A stretch of DNA of 64,000 nucleotides from JASHVB01 sp035535035 (GCA_035535035.1 DATLQW010000184.1:48868-112867), one strand, 5' to 3'; numbered from the stretch's first letter, positions 23,990-33,151 are shown. The notes: generated by a model from the letters alone, not told the origin. Made by a program: numbers and translations.

Positions 23990-24098
23990 CGCGATCCGTG
24001 GGCGGCGACGGTGAACGGGTCGGAACGTTGCACCTTCACCCGGCGCGGCGCGGCGCGTCGGTCCGTGTTGCGGCGCAACCCCGCTTCGCGGGCGAGGT

Positions 24099-24524
24099 TT
24101 ACGCTTCGGCGAGCTTCCCCCACCCCGTGGCGCGTTCGATGCGTAGCGCGATCACCGGCAGCGGCGCCAGGTCCATCGTGCGATATTGCGGATAGCGCGC
24201 GCGCAGCAGCGCCTGGGCGCGGTCATGCTCCGCGCCGTCATGCAGGATCTCGGCACGGCCGCGCAGCATCACCCAGGCCAGGCGGGTCCAGTCCTCGTCC
24301 CAGCGATCGACCGTAACCGCAACCGCCGGGTTGGCCTGGATGTTGCGCAGCCGCTTCAGCGGCACGTCCCGCCGCTTCGGCTTCTCGTCGATGGTGACGT
24401 AGAGCGTGGCGCCGGCGATCGCATAGCAAACCGGCACGACGTGCGGCGCGCCGCCGCCGTCCGCGGTAGCGAGATGGGCCACGCGTCCGGCGTCCAGGAA
24501 GCGGCGTTGGGCCTCGCTGAGCAT
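24099..24524 (-). CDS. PPOX-class flavin/F420-binding oxidoreductase (TIGR03668-like)
   Basis: A 141-residue split-barrel protein of the pyridoxamine-phosphate-oxidase-like class. MLSEAQRRFLDAGRVAHLAT, GAPHVVPVCYAIAGATLYVT, KRLRNIQANPAVAVTVDRWD and LAWVMLRGRAEIL are the usual blocks of the class containing putative F420-dependent enzymes. ATG 24524 is chosen because homologous starts read MLSEAQ-RFL; the open frame extends to 24650 without conservation. Binds a flavin; substrate unknown. Confidence 0.85.
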   Translation of the reverse strand: MLSEAQRRFLDAGRVAHLATADGGGAPHVVPVCYAIAGATLYVTIDEKPKRRDVPLKRLRNIQANPAVAVTVDRWDEDWTRLAWVMLRGRAEILHDGAEHDRAQALLRARYPQYRTMDLAPLPVIALRIERATGWGKLAEA

Positions 24525-24955
24525 GCGCGGCAGCATAGCCTGCCGGCCGAACGCCGCGCCATGTCCCGCCCCGAGATACAAGAGCGGCAAAGAAAGGCGG
24601 GGCATTTTCCGGAAAAGCCGACCTCGCATGTCGCAGGAAAGCCCTGCCACATTCGCCGCAAACAGCCGAACTCATTCCGGTGTTGCGCGTATCGGCCGCC
24701 GCGCCCTAATCACGCTGCGGCGCCGGGCGATGTCGGTGCCGATGAACAGGTGGCGTGGCGATGTGGCTCAGCTCAGGCTTCCGAGCACCCGGGAAACCCG
24801 GTGAGGTGCACGCCGGCGATGCCGCGAGGCCGCGCCCGGCGCTGGCCCGTCACCGTCACAATGGACGCGCGATCATGCGACAGATGCTTATTGCGGCGGC
24901 GATCGCGGCTGGCCTCGTGGCCCTCTGGGCGGCGCTGCTGCCGCTCGCCGCGTAA
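24525..24955. other. 431-bp region without a clear gene
   Basis: No convincing gene. A 26-residue hydrophobic frame, MRQMLIAAAIAAGLVALWAA and five more residues, lies at 24875-24955 on the plus strand and ends exactly where the NUDIX stop begins. It could be a tiny membrane peptide but lacks a clear ribosome-binding site, so I do not call it. Confidence 0.4.
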
Positions 24956-25588
24956 TCATTCGAACGCGGTCGGCAGCTCCGGCTGCCGCCAATGCGCGAA
25001 CATGCGGGCGAGCTGGTGCGGCAGGGTGCGGCCGCGCGACAGGTCGTCGGGCAGCGCATCCTCGGCGAACCAGCCGGTGCCGCAGGTCTCCAGGCTGGTG
25101 GCCGGCGACCCGCCGGCCAGCGCACAAACGAACATCAATTTGACGATCGAGAACGGACCGGGCGGGTGGCCCTGCCGCGCCCGGTCCCACACCGCGGCGA
25201 GCTTCACGATCCGCGCGACATAGCCGGATTCCTCCGTTACCTCGCGCAACGCGCACTCGGCCGGGGTCTGGTTCACGTCCACCCAGCCGCCGGGCATCGT
25301 CCAGCGTCCGCCATCCTGCACCTCGCGGACCAGCAGGATGCGGCCCGCCTTGTCGAATACCGCCGCGCGCACATCCACTTTCGGCGTCGCATACCCGGGG
25401 TCGGAGGCGAACAACGCCTCGATGCGCTCGGCTGGAGCAGCGGTGCGGGCGGCCAGGATGCGCACGGCCAGGGCGCGCAACGCATGGTAGCGCTCGATGT
25501 CGTACGGGTCCTTGCAGAACGCCAGGCCGGTCTGCGCCGTCGCCTGGATTTCGCGCGCCCAAATCAGCCAGTCAGGTTCGGCGGTCAT
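24956..25588 (-). CDS. NUDIX hydrolase with N-terminal NUDIX_N domain
   Basis: A 210-residue hydrolase of nucleoside-diphosphate-linked substrates. The first ~60 residues (LIWAREIQATAQTGLAFCKD ... YDIERYHALRALAVRILA) match the helical domain that precedes the NUDIX fold in ADP-ribose/FAD-pyrophosphatase-like enzymes of this size. The NUDIX box runs GGWVDVNQTPAECALREVTE then ESGY (~100-123), with all Glu residues intact. Mg-dependent, cytoplasmic. Stands alone. Specificity cannot be told. Confidence 0.9.
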   Translation of the reverse strand: MTAEPDWLIWAREIQATAQTGLAFCKDPYDIERYHALRALAVRILAARTAAPAERIEALFASDPGYATPKVDVRAAVFDKAGRILLVREVQDGGRWTMPGGWVDVNQTPAECALREVTEESGYVARIVKLAAVWDRARQGHPPGPFSIVKLMFVCALAGGSPATSLETCGTGWFAEDALPDDLSRGRTLPHQLARMFAHWRQPELPTAFE

Positions 25589-26316
25589 GAACCTACCTTC
25601 CCCGCGAAACGGGAGAGGTCAAGCCACGTCAACGCCGCGGCGGAGGGTAATCGGGCCGGCCGAATGCTCTGGGGTGACGGGCACGGATGGTTCCACGGTG
25701 GAAGCCGATGGTGCCTCATAAGCGTCTCGTTTCGCCGTGTGTGAGGTGATGGCGCACCGAATGAGAAGGTGGTGGAGCGGATGTCGCCCTTGGGGTCTGA
25801 CATGCGGCGGATGCGGTGAGGCTGTGGCGTCTCATGGATGTCTCGTTCCGTGGTGGGTGAGATGATACCCCATGGGATGAGAAGATGGTGGAGCAATACC
25901 TGGCTTTGGGGTGCAGCCGGCCTGCGGCGCGAGTGGCTTTCGTGGTTGTGGGAAGCGTGCGGCGGGGACGGACTGGAACGTCTCATCGGTGTCTCGTTTT
26001 GCGGTATGGGAGACGGGACCGCGCGGGGTGAGAGGCGGTTAGGGCCGGCGCGGGTTGCGGGCGGCCGGGGCCTCTTGGGTGTCAGCGAGCGGCGGGCGCA
26101 GCAGGGCGGTGAGGGTGTGCACGAGCTGGCAGCAGATGTGGCGCGGGAGCGGCAGGGTCGGGTCGGGGGTGTCCGCGTCGTTGGAGGTCGCTCATCGGCG
26201 GATTGTGTGTCAGTTATGCTAACTAGGCCAGGGGGGGGGATTTTCAAATTGGGGCGCTGGGGCCGGACCACTGGCAGGCGGGGCGGCCACGTCTCAGCAG
26301 GGTTGTTTCCAGTGGT
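25589..26316. other. 728-bp intergenic region with degenerate direct repeats and a poly-G tract
   Basis: No gene is supported; the longest frame is proline/arginine-rich with repeated short words. It contains a hairpin copy at 25595-25619 (family of 18477-18505), three degenerate direct repeats (25712-26060) and a run of nine G near 26231-26239. Confidence 0.6.
25712..26060. repeat. Three degenerate ~90-bp direct repeats
   Basis: Copies begin near 25712, 25828 and 25979. Each opens with (C/G)TCTCAT--GTGTCTCGTTT(C/T)G-GGT then (T/G)GTGAGATGA, and the first two continue GATGAGAAG(G/A)TGGTGGAGC and end CTTTGGGGT. Read on the minus strand the core is AACGAGAC----ATGAGACG. They lie in an intergenic stretch. 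I do not recognise the family; they may be remnants of a small dispersed element. Confidence 0.6.
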
Positions 26317-26904
26317 CTATGCGAACAGCGAAGCCGCTGGAATCATCACGCCAGGTAGATCCTTAACTTCCAGAATGCCGGAGGGCTCAACTCTTGTCAC
26401 CGACTCGTATCGGTTGCCGCTTGGATTTCGCTGGACAAGCACGCCGTCCGTGGTCAGATCGACGATCCAGAACTCGCGGATTCCCGCCCTCGCATACAGT
26501 TCCAGCTTGGCCCCGCGGTCGGTCTCCAGGCTTGTGTCAGCCACCTCGACCAACAGGAAGATGTCCTCCGGCCGTGGGTGCGCGCCAGGATAACCGCGCC
26601 AGGGGCGCCTGACCAGGGCGAAGTCTGGTTGCGGTTCAGTCCCGTCGCCCAGTTCTATCGGATTCTGCACCCTGACCCAGGCTCGTCCGGCGACAGCTTT
26701 GATCAGCGACTCGTTGAGCGCATCGACGGCAAGCGCGTGGCGTGGCCCGATCGGTGACATGTCCACCAGTTGCCCTTCAAGGAGCTCGACACGATCGTCT
26801 TCGCCCAGAATGCGGGCCTCGCCCAGGCGATGATAGTCGTCCAGCGTCAAGCGGTGGCGGGGCACCGAATGGCGGCTCAGAATGTCGCCAGGGGCAGTGT
26901 CCAT
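26317..26904 (-). CDS. Uma2-family putative restriction endonuclease
   Basis: A 195-residue protein of the PD-(D/E)xK superfamily. Family blocks: RLTLDDYHRLGEARILGEDD then RVELLEGQLVDMSPIGPRH, PQPDFALVRRP (catalytic Asp), FLLVEVADTSLETDRGAKLE (catalytic Glu-x-x and Lys), YARAGIREFWIVDL. Expected cleavage of DNA has been predicted, rarely shown. ATG 26904 is chosen because the conserved part begins there; the frame is open upstream to 27378. A second, distinct Uma2 protein occurs at 56533-57081. GC bias is weaker than in core genes. Confidence 0.88.
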   Translation of the reverse strand: MDTAPGDILSRHSVPRHRLTLDDYHRLGEARILGEDDRVELLEGQLVDMSPIGPRHALAVDALNESLIKAVAGRAWVRVQNPIELGDGTEPQPDFALVRRPWRGYPGAHPRPEDIFLLVEVADTSLETDRGAKLELYARAGIREFWIVDLTTDGVLVQRNPSGNRYESVTRVEPSGILEVKDLPGVMIPAASLFA

Positions 26905-27492
26905 GGTCAGGTTTCCGTGTTGCCAGTTGCACCATACTGACGCTCTTGGCCGTCCGCAAACGGCCGAGGTGGGGGAACATGAAGTTCGGCGCCAGTGCAG
27001 GGTCACCTCGACCTGGCCGGTCACCCGATAGGGGGCGGAATCAAATCCGACCTTGTGCCCCGCGACACTCCCAGCGTCGATGTCGTCCAAGGAATAGCGG
27101 GAGGTCGGTTCGTCGACTTCCTGTAGCGTCTCGCCTGACGACGCATTGATAGCTGCGCCGCCCGGTGCTTCGGCTATCGGCGTAAGCACGGCTTCGCGGC
27201 ATGCGTCCCCGAGCCTCTGGGCAACGAGAGCATCGAGAGTGTCTACGGGTGCGATACCTGTAATAAGATGTTTGGGGATGGGATCGAAAACGACCTCGGT
27301 AACTGGTCCAAGCCAATGCGCAGTTTCGCTCCCGTCCGCGGCAAGAGCGGAGTGCCCACACTGAAGAAAGGCGGCCATGGTCCGGGCCGGCGGATCGAAT
27401 ATGGCGACGCCGGCTTTAGTGCCAACCGCCCGAAAGGCTGACTCGTCAGGCGGCCGGCCGTGCGCGTACGTCAGTCTTTGGGGCGCCTGGAA
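26905..27492. other. 588-bp region; open minus frame running into the Uma2 gene
   Basis: On the minus strand 158 codons from 27378 read without a stop straight into the Uma2 gene (MAAFLQCGHSALAADGSETA, HWLGPVTEVVFDPIPKHLIT, FDSAPYRVTGQVEVTLHWRR). Composition is protein-like but third-position GC is low for this genome. It could be a relic of another gene fused in frame or a chance frame. Nothing is recognisable. Confidence 0.35.
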
Positions 27493-28272
27493 TTACTCCG
27501 CCGACTCCGGCACCAGGACCGCGTCCTCGGCCTCGCCCACGTCCAGATCGGCGTCGGTCATCATGCGCCAGGTGCCGCCGACCAGGATCTCGCTGGGGCG
27601 GAAGCGCGACTTGTAGGCCATCTTGCGGCTCTCCGGCACCCAGTAGCCGAGATACACGAACGGCGTCCCGGCCGACTGCGCGCTCTCGATCAGCCACAGG
27701 ATCGCGTAGGTGCCGAGCGAGCGTTTTTCCAGCCCCGGTGCGAAGAAGCTGTACACCGCCGATAGCCCGTCCCCCAGCCTGTCGGTCAGGCAGGCGCCTA
27801 CCAGGCGGTCGTCGGGGTCACGGAATTCAACGATGAAGGTTTCGATCGGGGTGTCCTCGACCATGGCGCGGTAGTCGTAGAAACTCATGGTCGCCATGTC
27901 GCCCTCGCCGTGCCGCGCCTGCTGGTAGCGCTGGAAGAGCTGGAATTGCTCCGCCGTGGCGCGGGAAGGCACCTCGAATCCCTCAAGCGCGGCGTTGGCG
28001 CGGGCGATGCGGCGCAGCGTGCGGTCGGGCTGGAAGCTGGCGACCGGGATGCGGATCGGCACGCAAGCCTGGCAGGACGGGCAGACCGGAGCGTAGGCGA
28101 TGTTGTGGCTGCGGCGGAAGCCGGCGCGCGACAGCCTGTCGTGCAGGGCGTCGGCATCCGGGCCGGTGATCTCGGTGACCACCTTGCGTTCGGTCCGTCC
28201 CGCCAGGTAGGGGCAGGGCAAGGGGGCCGTCGTGTAGAAGAATTGCGGCCGGCGCGGAGGTTTATAGCTCAT
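27493..28272 (-). CDS. bpt: Leucyl/arginyl-tRNA-protein transferase (N-end rule)
   Basis: A 259-residue aminoacyl-tRNA-protein transferase that adds leucine (Bpt type) to N-terminal Asp/Glu of proteins and marks them for ClpS-ClpAP degradation. Blocks: YLAGRTERKVVTEI near residue 25, RRSHNIAYAPVCPSCQACVP (~52-71, Cys motif), FQRYQQARHGEGDMATMSFY, VYLGYWVPESRKMAYKSRFR near 210. Alphaproteobacterial members are often annotated Ate; the length and Cys pattern fit Bpt. Start ATG 28272 overlaps the stop of the RDD gene (ATGA), so it is translated as the last gene of a three-gene operon. Confidence 0.93.
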   Translation of the reverse strand: MSYKPPRRPQFFYTTAPLPCPYLAGRTERKVVTEITGPDADALHDRLSRAGFRRSHNIAYAPVCPSCQACVPIRIPVASFQPDRTLRRIARANAALEGFEVPSRATAEQFQLFQRYQQARHGEGDMATMSFYDYRAMVEDTPIETFIVEFRDPDDRLVGACLTDRLGDGLSAVYSFFAPGLEKRSLGTYAILWLIESAQSAGTPFVYLGYWVPESRKMAYKSRFRPSEILVGGTWRMMTDADLDVGEAEDAVLVPESAE

Positions 28273-28778
28273 GCGTACGGGGACCCGCCTTGGATGTTCC
28301 CGTAGCCGAAGGGCGGGGTCAATGGCTGGACCGCCTCGGTGCGCACAACCACCAGCCCGCTCGCCAGATCGTGCAGCGCGCGACGGCGGACCGTGACCAG
28401 CACGATCAGCAGCAGCAGGTCGAGGGGCGGGGCGAACGTCAGGTAGAACACGATGGTCGAGATCACCGCCTGGAGCGCCGTGGGCCGGCCGAGATCGTCG
28501 TTGCGCCGCACCAGCAGGCCAAGCATTCGCTGGCCCGGCGTGGCGCTGGACGGTGCGGCCAGAAACAGCACGTTGTAACAGAACGGCACGAAGGGCAGCA
28601 GCCCGAGCATCGGAAAGCCGAGCCCCAGCGTCAGCAGCCCGAACAGCATCAACGCCAGCCACAGCACCAGCATGATCAGCGCGAGCAGCAGCAGGTCGAG
28701 GAACCAGGCGAACACGCGGCGCGTCACCACGCCTTGGGTGAGCAGGTCATCGTCCGGGACTGGCATGCGGTAGATCAT
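28269..28778 (-). CDS. RDD-family membrane protein
   Basis: A 169-residue membrane protein with four hydrophobic segments. RRVFAWFLDLLLLALIMLVL carries the R-DD-like start of the domain (here R..A..LD), and SATPGQRMLGLLVRR is the family's conserved TPGxxxxGLxV loop. A late VTVRRRALHDLASGLVVVRT (RxLHDLxxGT-like) completes it. Function in other bacteria is linked to ion exchange but is unsettled. ATG 28778 overlaps the penicillin acylase stop by 4 bp; its own stop overlaps bpt. Confidence 0.9.
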   Translation of the reverse strand: MIYRMPVPDDDLLTQGVVTRRVFAWFLDLLLLALIMLVLWLALMLFGLLTLGLGFPMLGLLPFVPFCYNVLFLAAPSSATPGQRMLGLLVRRNDDLGRPTALQAVISTIVFYLTFAPPLDLLLLIVLVTVRRRALHDLASGLVVVRTEAVQPLTPPFGYGNIQGGSPYA

Positions 28779-31108
28779 GGGATCAGGTGGATTGTCGCGA
28801 TGACGCTGGTTGGCTGCGGTCCGATGGTGATGGTAGCCCCATCGCGCCACCGCGTCATGAAATTCCGGCTGAGCCGGCTGAGCGGATTGCCGGACTGGCC
28901 GGGAGCGATGACGAACAGCGAGCGGTCGAGGTCGGCGAGGTCGTAAACTCCGCGATAGGCGGCGCCGTGTACCGAGGTGAAGTCGCGGAAGCGCGGGGTG
29001 CCTCGGTCTATGGTTGTGTCGTCGCCCGGGCTGGCGATCGACAGCGTGGTCAGCGCGCCGAGCAACGGGATGGCGCGCAGCATCGGGTGGGCGAACACCG
29101 CCGGATGGGCGGTGCCCCAGCGCCAGGCGGCCTGGTCCGGGCCGAACCGGGCGGAGAGTTCGTCCACCGCGGTTTTCAGGGCCTCGGCCAGGGCGGCGTT
29201 GCAGTCGCCCCCGCACCAATGGGCACCGGGCGGCGACAGCACAAAGGCGACGAAGTCCGGCAGAGGGCCGCCGTCGGCTATCGGGATGCCGGCCTTGTGC
29301 AGCACCAGGGCATAGAACCGCATCATCCAGGCGTTGAAGATCAGCGGCTGCGGCGCGTCCATGGTCATCGCGCCATCCCAGCCGCGCAGCAGCGTCTGTG
29401 CGTTGCCCGCGTGGCCGGGCTGCGGCGGCACCGCGAGCAAAACGGGCAGCACCTGTTGCGCGAAACTGCTCACCACGTCGGTCTGCATCCGGGCGAAGCC
29501 GGCGACGGTGCAGCAGCCGGGCGCATCCAGCAACTGGCGGATGCGGCGGGCGCGCCAGTCGCCGAACCAGTCGCCGCCGAGGAACACCGGGAAGTCGGGC
29601 GGAGCGATGCGCTCGTTGGTGTTCACCAGCCGGCCGCTGGCCGGTGAGACGTAGTGCGGCAACTGGTCGCCGGACGCCCAGCCGATCCAGTCATGCGCGC
29701 CGTCGCCGCCCGGCACCGGTGCCGCGCCGTCGCCGGCGCGGCGGATCGGCACCCGCCCGGTGACATACAGCGCGATGGTGTGCCGATCGGCCACCAGCAG
29801 GTTCTGCACCGGGGAGGTGATCTCCGCCGCGGCGGCACCCGCCTGCTGGACCGTTCGCGCGCGGTTCAGCGCGAACAGCCCGGCGGCGGCGGTGTCGCCG
29901 GGTGCGAGGCTGGCCATGGACACGGCCAGAACAGGGCCGTTGGAAGGGCTCTTGCCGCCGCGGCCCAGCAGGTCGCTGATCACCGGGCCGTGGCGGGTGC
30001 TCCGGACGGTCAGCACCTCGTCGGGCCGGCCGCGGACCTTGATGCGCTCCTGGCGGACGGTGAACGGCCGGGGGCCGTCCGGCGTCTGGTATTCGCCGGT
30101 GCCGACCGGGGTCTCGACGAACACGTCCTGGGTGTCGGCGCCGGTGGTGGTGAAGCTCCAGGCGATGTGGCCATTATGGCCCAGCACCAGCCCGGGGACT
30201 CCCGGGGCGGTGGCGCCCACCAACGTCAGGTCCGGCGTGTCGATGCGCGCGAGATACCAGATGGCGGGGAAGCCGAACGCCAGATGCGGGTCGCCGGCCA
30301 GCAGCGGCGCTCCGGTGGCGGTGTGCCGTCCGTCCACCGCCCATTCGTTGGAGGCGGAGTTAGGCAGGGTGAAGGGCGAGGGAAAGCGGGGCAGCACCTG
30401 CTCCAGCCGCGCGGCGGCGTCGGCGAACTGGCGCGGCAGGGACAGCGACGCCTGCGGGTGGCCGGGGCCGCTTTCGTCCGGCCACAGCTCGTCGATGAGT
30501 TGCCGCGGGACGCGGCCGGCCAGCGCCTGGCGCGACAACTCGGTGCGCCAGTTGAGCGACAGCCACAGGCCCATGGTCTTGGCCCAGAGCAGGGAGTCGA
30601 CCGGGCTCCAGGGCTCGGGGGCGCCGAACAGCAGGAACTCCGGGGCGGCGAACCGGCCGCGCAGGGCGATCCAGGCGTTCACCCCGTTGGCGTAGGCTTG
30701 GAGGATGGCGCGGGTGTCGGCGGGGAGGGCGGCGTAGTCGGCCTCGGCGGCGCGGCGCAGGCCGAGCGTGCGCATCAGGCGATCGAGCGGCAGGGTCGCC
30801 GGCCCGGCGAGTTCCGACAGGCGGCCGGAGGCGTTGCGGCGCATCAGGTCCATCTCGAACATGCGGTCGCGAGCGTGGACGAAGCCGAGCGCGGCGGCGG
30901 CGTCCATCTCGTTGGCGGCGCGGATACGGGGGATGCCGTCGGCGTCGAAGGTAACGTCCACCGGGGCGGAGAGGCCGGCGATGCGGGCAAGCTGGTGGGA
31001 ACGGGGCAGAGTGAACCAAAGCGCGCCGCCAATCAGGGTCGCGATGAGGAGGAGAGCGACGCCGATGGCGGAGAGGAGGCGGGCGATGCCTCGGAGCAGG
31101 CTGCGCAT
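28775..31108 (-). CDS. Penicillin acylase family protein (Ntn hydrolase)
   Basis: A 777-residue amidase of the penicillin G acylase/acyl-homoserine-lactone acylase type. Residues 1-32 form a signal anchor (LLRGIARLLSAIGVALLLIA), so it is periplasmic. Alpha-chain: DADGIPRIRAANEMDAAAAL and FVHARDRMFEMDLMRR. The self-cleavage site and new N-terminal nucleophile are in PNSASNEWAVDGRHTATGAP (Ser of SNEWAV, residue ~250), followed by LLAGDPHLAF. GHNGHIAWSFTTTGADTQDV and the late Asn region also fit. It may cleave acyl amides including AHLs. ATG 31108 gives a normal length; the frame is open far upstream without sense. Overlaps the RDD gene by 4 bp. Confidence 0.92.
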   Translation of the reverse strand: MRSLLRGIARLLSAIGVALLLIATLIGGALWFTLPRSHQLARIAGLSAPVDVTFDADGIPRIRAANEMDAAAALGFVHARDRMFEMDLMRRNASGRLSELAGPATLPLDRLMRTLGLRRAAEADYAALPADTRAILQAYANGVNAWIALRGRFAAPEFLLFGAPEPWSPVDSLLWAKTMGLWLSLNWRTELSRQALAGRVPRQLIDELWPDESGPGHPQASLSLPRQFADAAARLEQVLPRFPSPFTLPNSASNEWAVDGRHTATGAPLLAGDPHLAFGFPAIWYLARIDTPDLTLVGATAPGVPGLVLGHNGHIAWSFTTTGADTQDVFVETPVGTGEYQTPDGPRPFTVRQERIKVRGRPDEVLTVRSTRHGPVISDLLGRGGKSPSNGPVLAVSMASLAPGDTAAAGLFALNRARTVQQAGAAAAEITSPVQNLLVADRHTIALYVTGRVPIRRAGDGAAPVPGGDGAHDWIGWASGDQLPHYVSPASGRLVNTNERIAPPDFPVFLGGDWFGDWRARRIRQLLDAPGCCTVAGFARMQTDVVSSFAQQVLPVLLAVPPQPGHAGNAQTLLRGWDGAMTMDAPQPLIFNAWMMRFYALVLHKAGIPIADGGPLPDFVAFVLSPPGAHWCGGDCNAALAEALKTAVDELSARFGPDQAAWRWGTAHPAVFAHPMLRAIPLLGALTTLSIASPGDDTTIDRGTPRFRDFTSVHGAAYRGVYDLADLDRSLFVIAPGQSGNPLSRLSRNFMTRWRDGATITIGPQPTSVIATIHLIP

Positions 31109-31611
31109 GCGGGGGAGAGTGCCCGGGGGCGGAGCGGAGGGGAAGCGCAGGGGGATGACAAGGCGGTGGGCCGCTCTTCCGGGCGGGGAGCGGAATTTCG
31201 TACTGTGACACCAGCCCGCGTAAAGAAAGACGGTTCCTCGCTGTTTGGTATGGGTAGAAACGGGCATGGTGGGCATATCGCTGCCCTCGTACCATCCGCC
31301 GCAGCAATGGTACGTCATGGCGAACGCTACTGAGGCGTTGCCGGCCCGGTCGCAACTGGTGCACTTGTCGGGCGCAATGTTGCGCGATCCGGAGTTCGCG
31401 GCGAGTTCGTGAGGTATCCGCTCGGCGCCGGATCCGAAACGGGCGAGTTCCGGCGCGGGCTGGCGATCACCGCCGCGATCCTTTTCCTGCCGAAGCTCCG
31501 GCCGGCCGCAAGGTGCCGCCACATATGCTGTGACAAACGGATCCTCGCCGTACTGGAAGCCGCACTTCTCGCCCGGATCGCGGCGTCCCGCCGCCTGGCG
31601 GCGAGCTTCAT
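31109..31611. other. 503-bp region without a recognisable gene
   Basis: It separates the penicillin acylase operon from the DUF815 gene, both on the minus strand, and should contain the acylase promoter. Open frames exist but none looks like a protein family known to me. Confidence 0.5.
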
Positions 31612-32466
31612 TCAGCCCGGCTTCACCCCCAACGTCCCTGCCAAATCCTGGATGAATTGCCAGGCCACGCGACCCGAGCGCGCGCCGCGCGTCACCGACC
31701 ATTCCACGGCCCGCGCGCGCAATGCGTCCGCGCCGATCGGCAGTTGCATGGCGGCGGCATAGCCGTCGATCATGGCGAAGAAGGTATCCTGGTCGCAGTT
31801 GTGAAAACCCAGCCACAGGCCGAACCGGTCCGACAGCGACACCTTCTCCTCGGTCGCCTCGGACGGGTTGATCGCGGTGGCGCGTTCGTTTTCGATCATG
31901 TCGCGCGGCATCAGGTGGCGGCGGTTCGAGGTGGCGTAGAACAGCACGTTGTCCGGCCGTCCCTCGATGCCGCCCTCCAACACCGATTTTAGCGCCTTGT
32001 AGTCGGCGTCCTCGCGTTCGAACGACAGGTCGTCGCACAAGATCAGGCAGCGGCGTCGCTGGCCACGCAGCACGGTCAGCAGGTCGGGCAGCGAGCTTAT
32101 GTCCTCGCGATGGATTTCCACCAGGGCCAGCAGGCCGCCAAGCTGGGCGTTCGCCACCGCGTGCACCGCCTTGACCAGCGACGATTTGCCCATGCCGCGC
32201 GCGCCCCACAGCATGGCGTTGTTGGCGGGCAGGCCGCGGCCGAAGCGCAGCGTGTTGTCGAGCAGAATCTGCTTCTGGCGTTCTACGCCGTGCAGCAGGG
32301 AAATATCGACGCGCGACACGTTCGCGACCGGCGCGAGATGGGGTGGGGCTGGGTGCCAGACGAACGCCTCCGCCACCTCCAGCGCCATCGCGGGCAAGGG
32401 CGGCGGGGCGAGGCGTTCCAGCGCCTCGGCGATACGGGTGGCAAGCTCGATAAGGCGCTGGTCCAT
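31612..32466 (-). CDS. DUF815-family AAA ATPase
   Basis: A 284-residue ATPase. Walker A is MLWGARGMGKSSLVKAVHAV (~90-109); Walker B is RCLILCDDLSFE (~150). LLDNTLRFGRGLPANNAML and LSDRFGLWLGFHNCDQDTFF are family signatures (the latter resembles the sensor/arginine region). Function is unknown; members are often found next to yajC in alphaproteobacteria, as here, divergently. ATG 32466 (MDQRLIELATR) is chosen over a TTG at 32526. Confidence 0.9.
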   Translation of the reverse strand: MDQRLIELATRIAEALERLAPPPLPAMALEVAEAFVWHPAPPHLAPVANVSRVDISLLHGVERQKQILLDNTLRFGRGLPANNAMLWGARGMGKSSLVKAVHAVANAQLGGLLALVEIHREDISSLPDLLTVLRGQRRRCLILCDDLSFEREDADYKALKSVLEGGIEGRPDNVLFYATSNRRHLMPRDMIENERATAINPSEATEEKVSLSDRFGLWLGFHNCDQDTFFAMIDGYAAAMQLPIGADALRARAVEWSVTRGARSGRVAWQFIQDLAGTLGVKPG

Positions 32467-32576
32467 GCGGCGGTGGTCCACGAGGTGGCGGCCCGCCGGG
32501 GGCGGTTCCGGCAAAGCTTGACGCAAAGGGGGCGGAAACTATGGTCCCGGCGCGATCACCGCAAGGACCCGGATAA

Positions 32577-32948
32577 ATGTTGATTTCCCCCGCCTACGCG
32601 CAGGACGCCAGCAGCATGCTGGGCAGCGCCACCTCGTTCCTGCCGCTGGTGCTGATATTTGCGGTGTTCTACTTTCTGCTGATCCGGCCGCAGCAGCAGA
32701 AGCAGAAAGAGGCGCGGAGCATGATCTCGGCGATCAAGCGCGGCGACCGGGTGGTGACCGGCGGCGGCATTCTCGGCACGGTGCAGCGGGTGCCGATGGT
32801 GCAGGACAAGGACGGCAAACAGGTGGCGTCGAGCGAGATCGAGGTCGAGATCGCACCGAACATCAAGGTGACCGTGCTGCGCGACACGATCAGCAGCGTC
32901 ATCCGGCCGACCGCAGCGAACGACAGCAAGCCGGCAAAGGCATCCTGA
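32577..32948 (+). CDS. yajC: Preprotein translocase subunit YajC
   Basis: A 123-residue accessory subunit of the SecDF-YajC complex at the inner membrane. One membrane helix (FLPLVLIFAVFYFLLIRPQQ, ~21-40), then the family's RPQQQKQKEARSMISAIKRG and DRVVTGGGILGTV. C-terminal extension is short. GGACCC precedes the ATG weakly. The usual downstream partners secD and secF are absent: hairpin repeats and a creatininase-family gene follow instead. Confidence 0.95.
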   Translation: MLISPAYAQDASSMLGSATSFLPLVLIFAVFYFLLIRPQQQKQKEARSMISAIKRGDRVVTGGGILGTVQRVPMVQDKDGKQVASSEIEVEIAPNIKVTVLRDTISSVIRPTAANDSKPAKAS

Positions 32949-32950
32949 AC

Positions 32951-32975
32951 ACCTCGGCCACGAAGTGGGAGAGGT
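32951..32975. repeat. Dispersed hairpin repeat downstream of yajC
   Basis: ACCTCGGCCAC - GAA - GTGGGAGAGGT, three bases after the yajC stop, a degenerate copy of the same hairpin family. A half-copy TGCGGGAGAGGT is at about 33068-33079. Could act as terminator or 3' stabiliser. Confidence 0.6.
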
Positions 32976-33151
32976 CGAGACGCCTGAGCGGCGCGGGTGG
33001 CGGTGGCCGGTTCGGCACGCGGCACGCTCACCCACGGTGGTCCGCATCTCGACCTCTGGCGCAGTGCGTGCGGGAGAGGTTTACCAGCCGACATTGACGG
33101 GAGAGCCTTCTCTCTCCAGCGTTCCGCCTCGCTTGCGGTCGGGGGGACGGA

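Noticed and set aside
24875..24955. 26-residue hydrophobic micro-ORF
   Set aside because: Could be a tiny membrane peptide but has no clear ribosome-binding site and abuts the NUDIX stop; too short to support.
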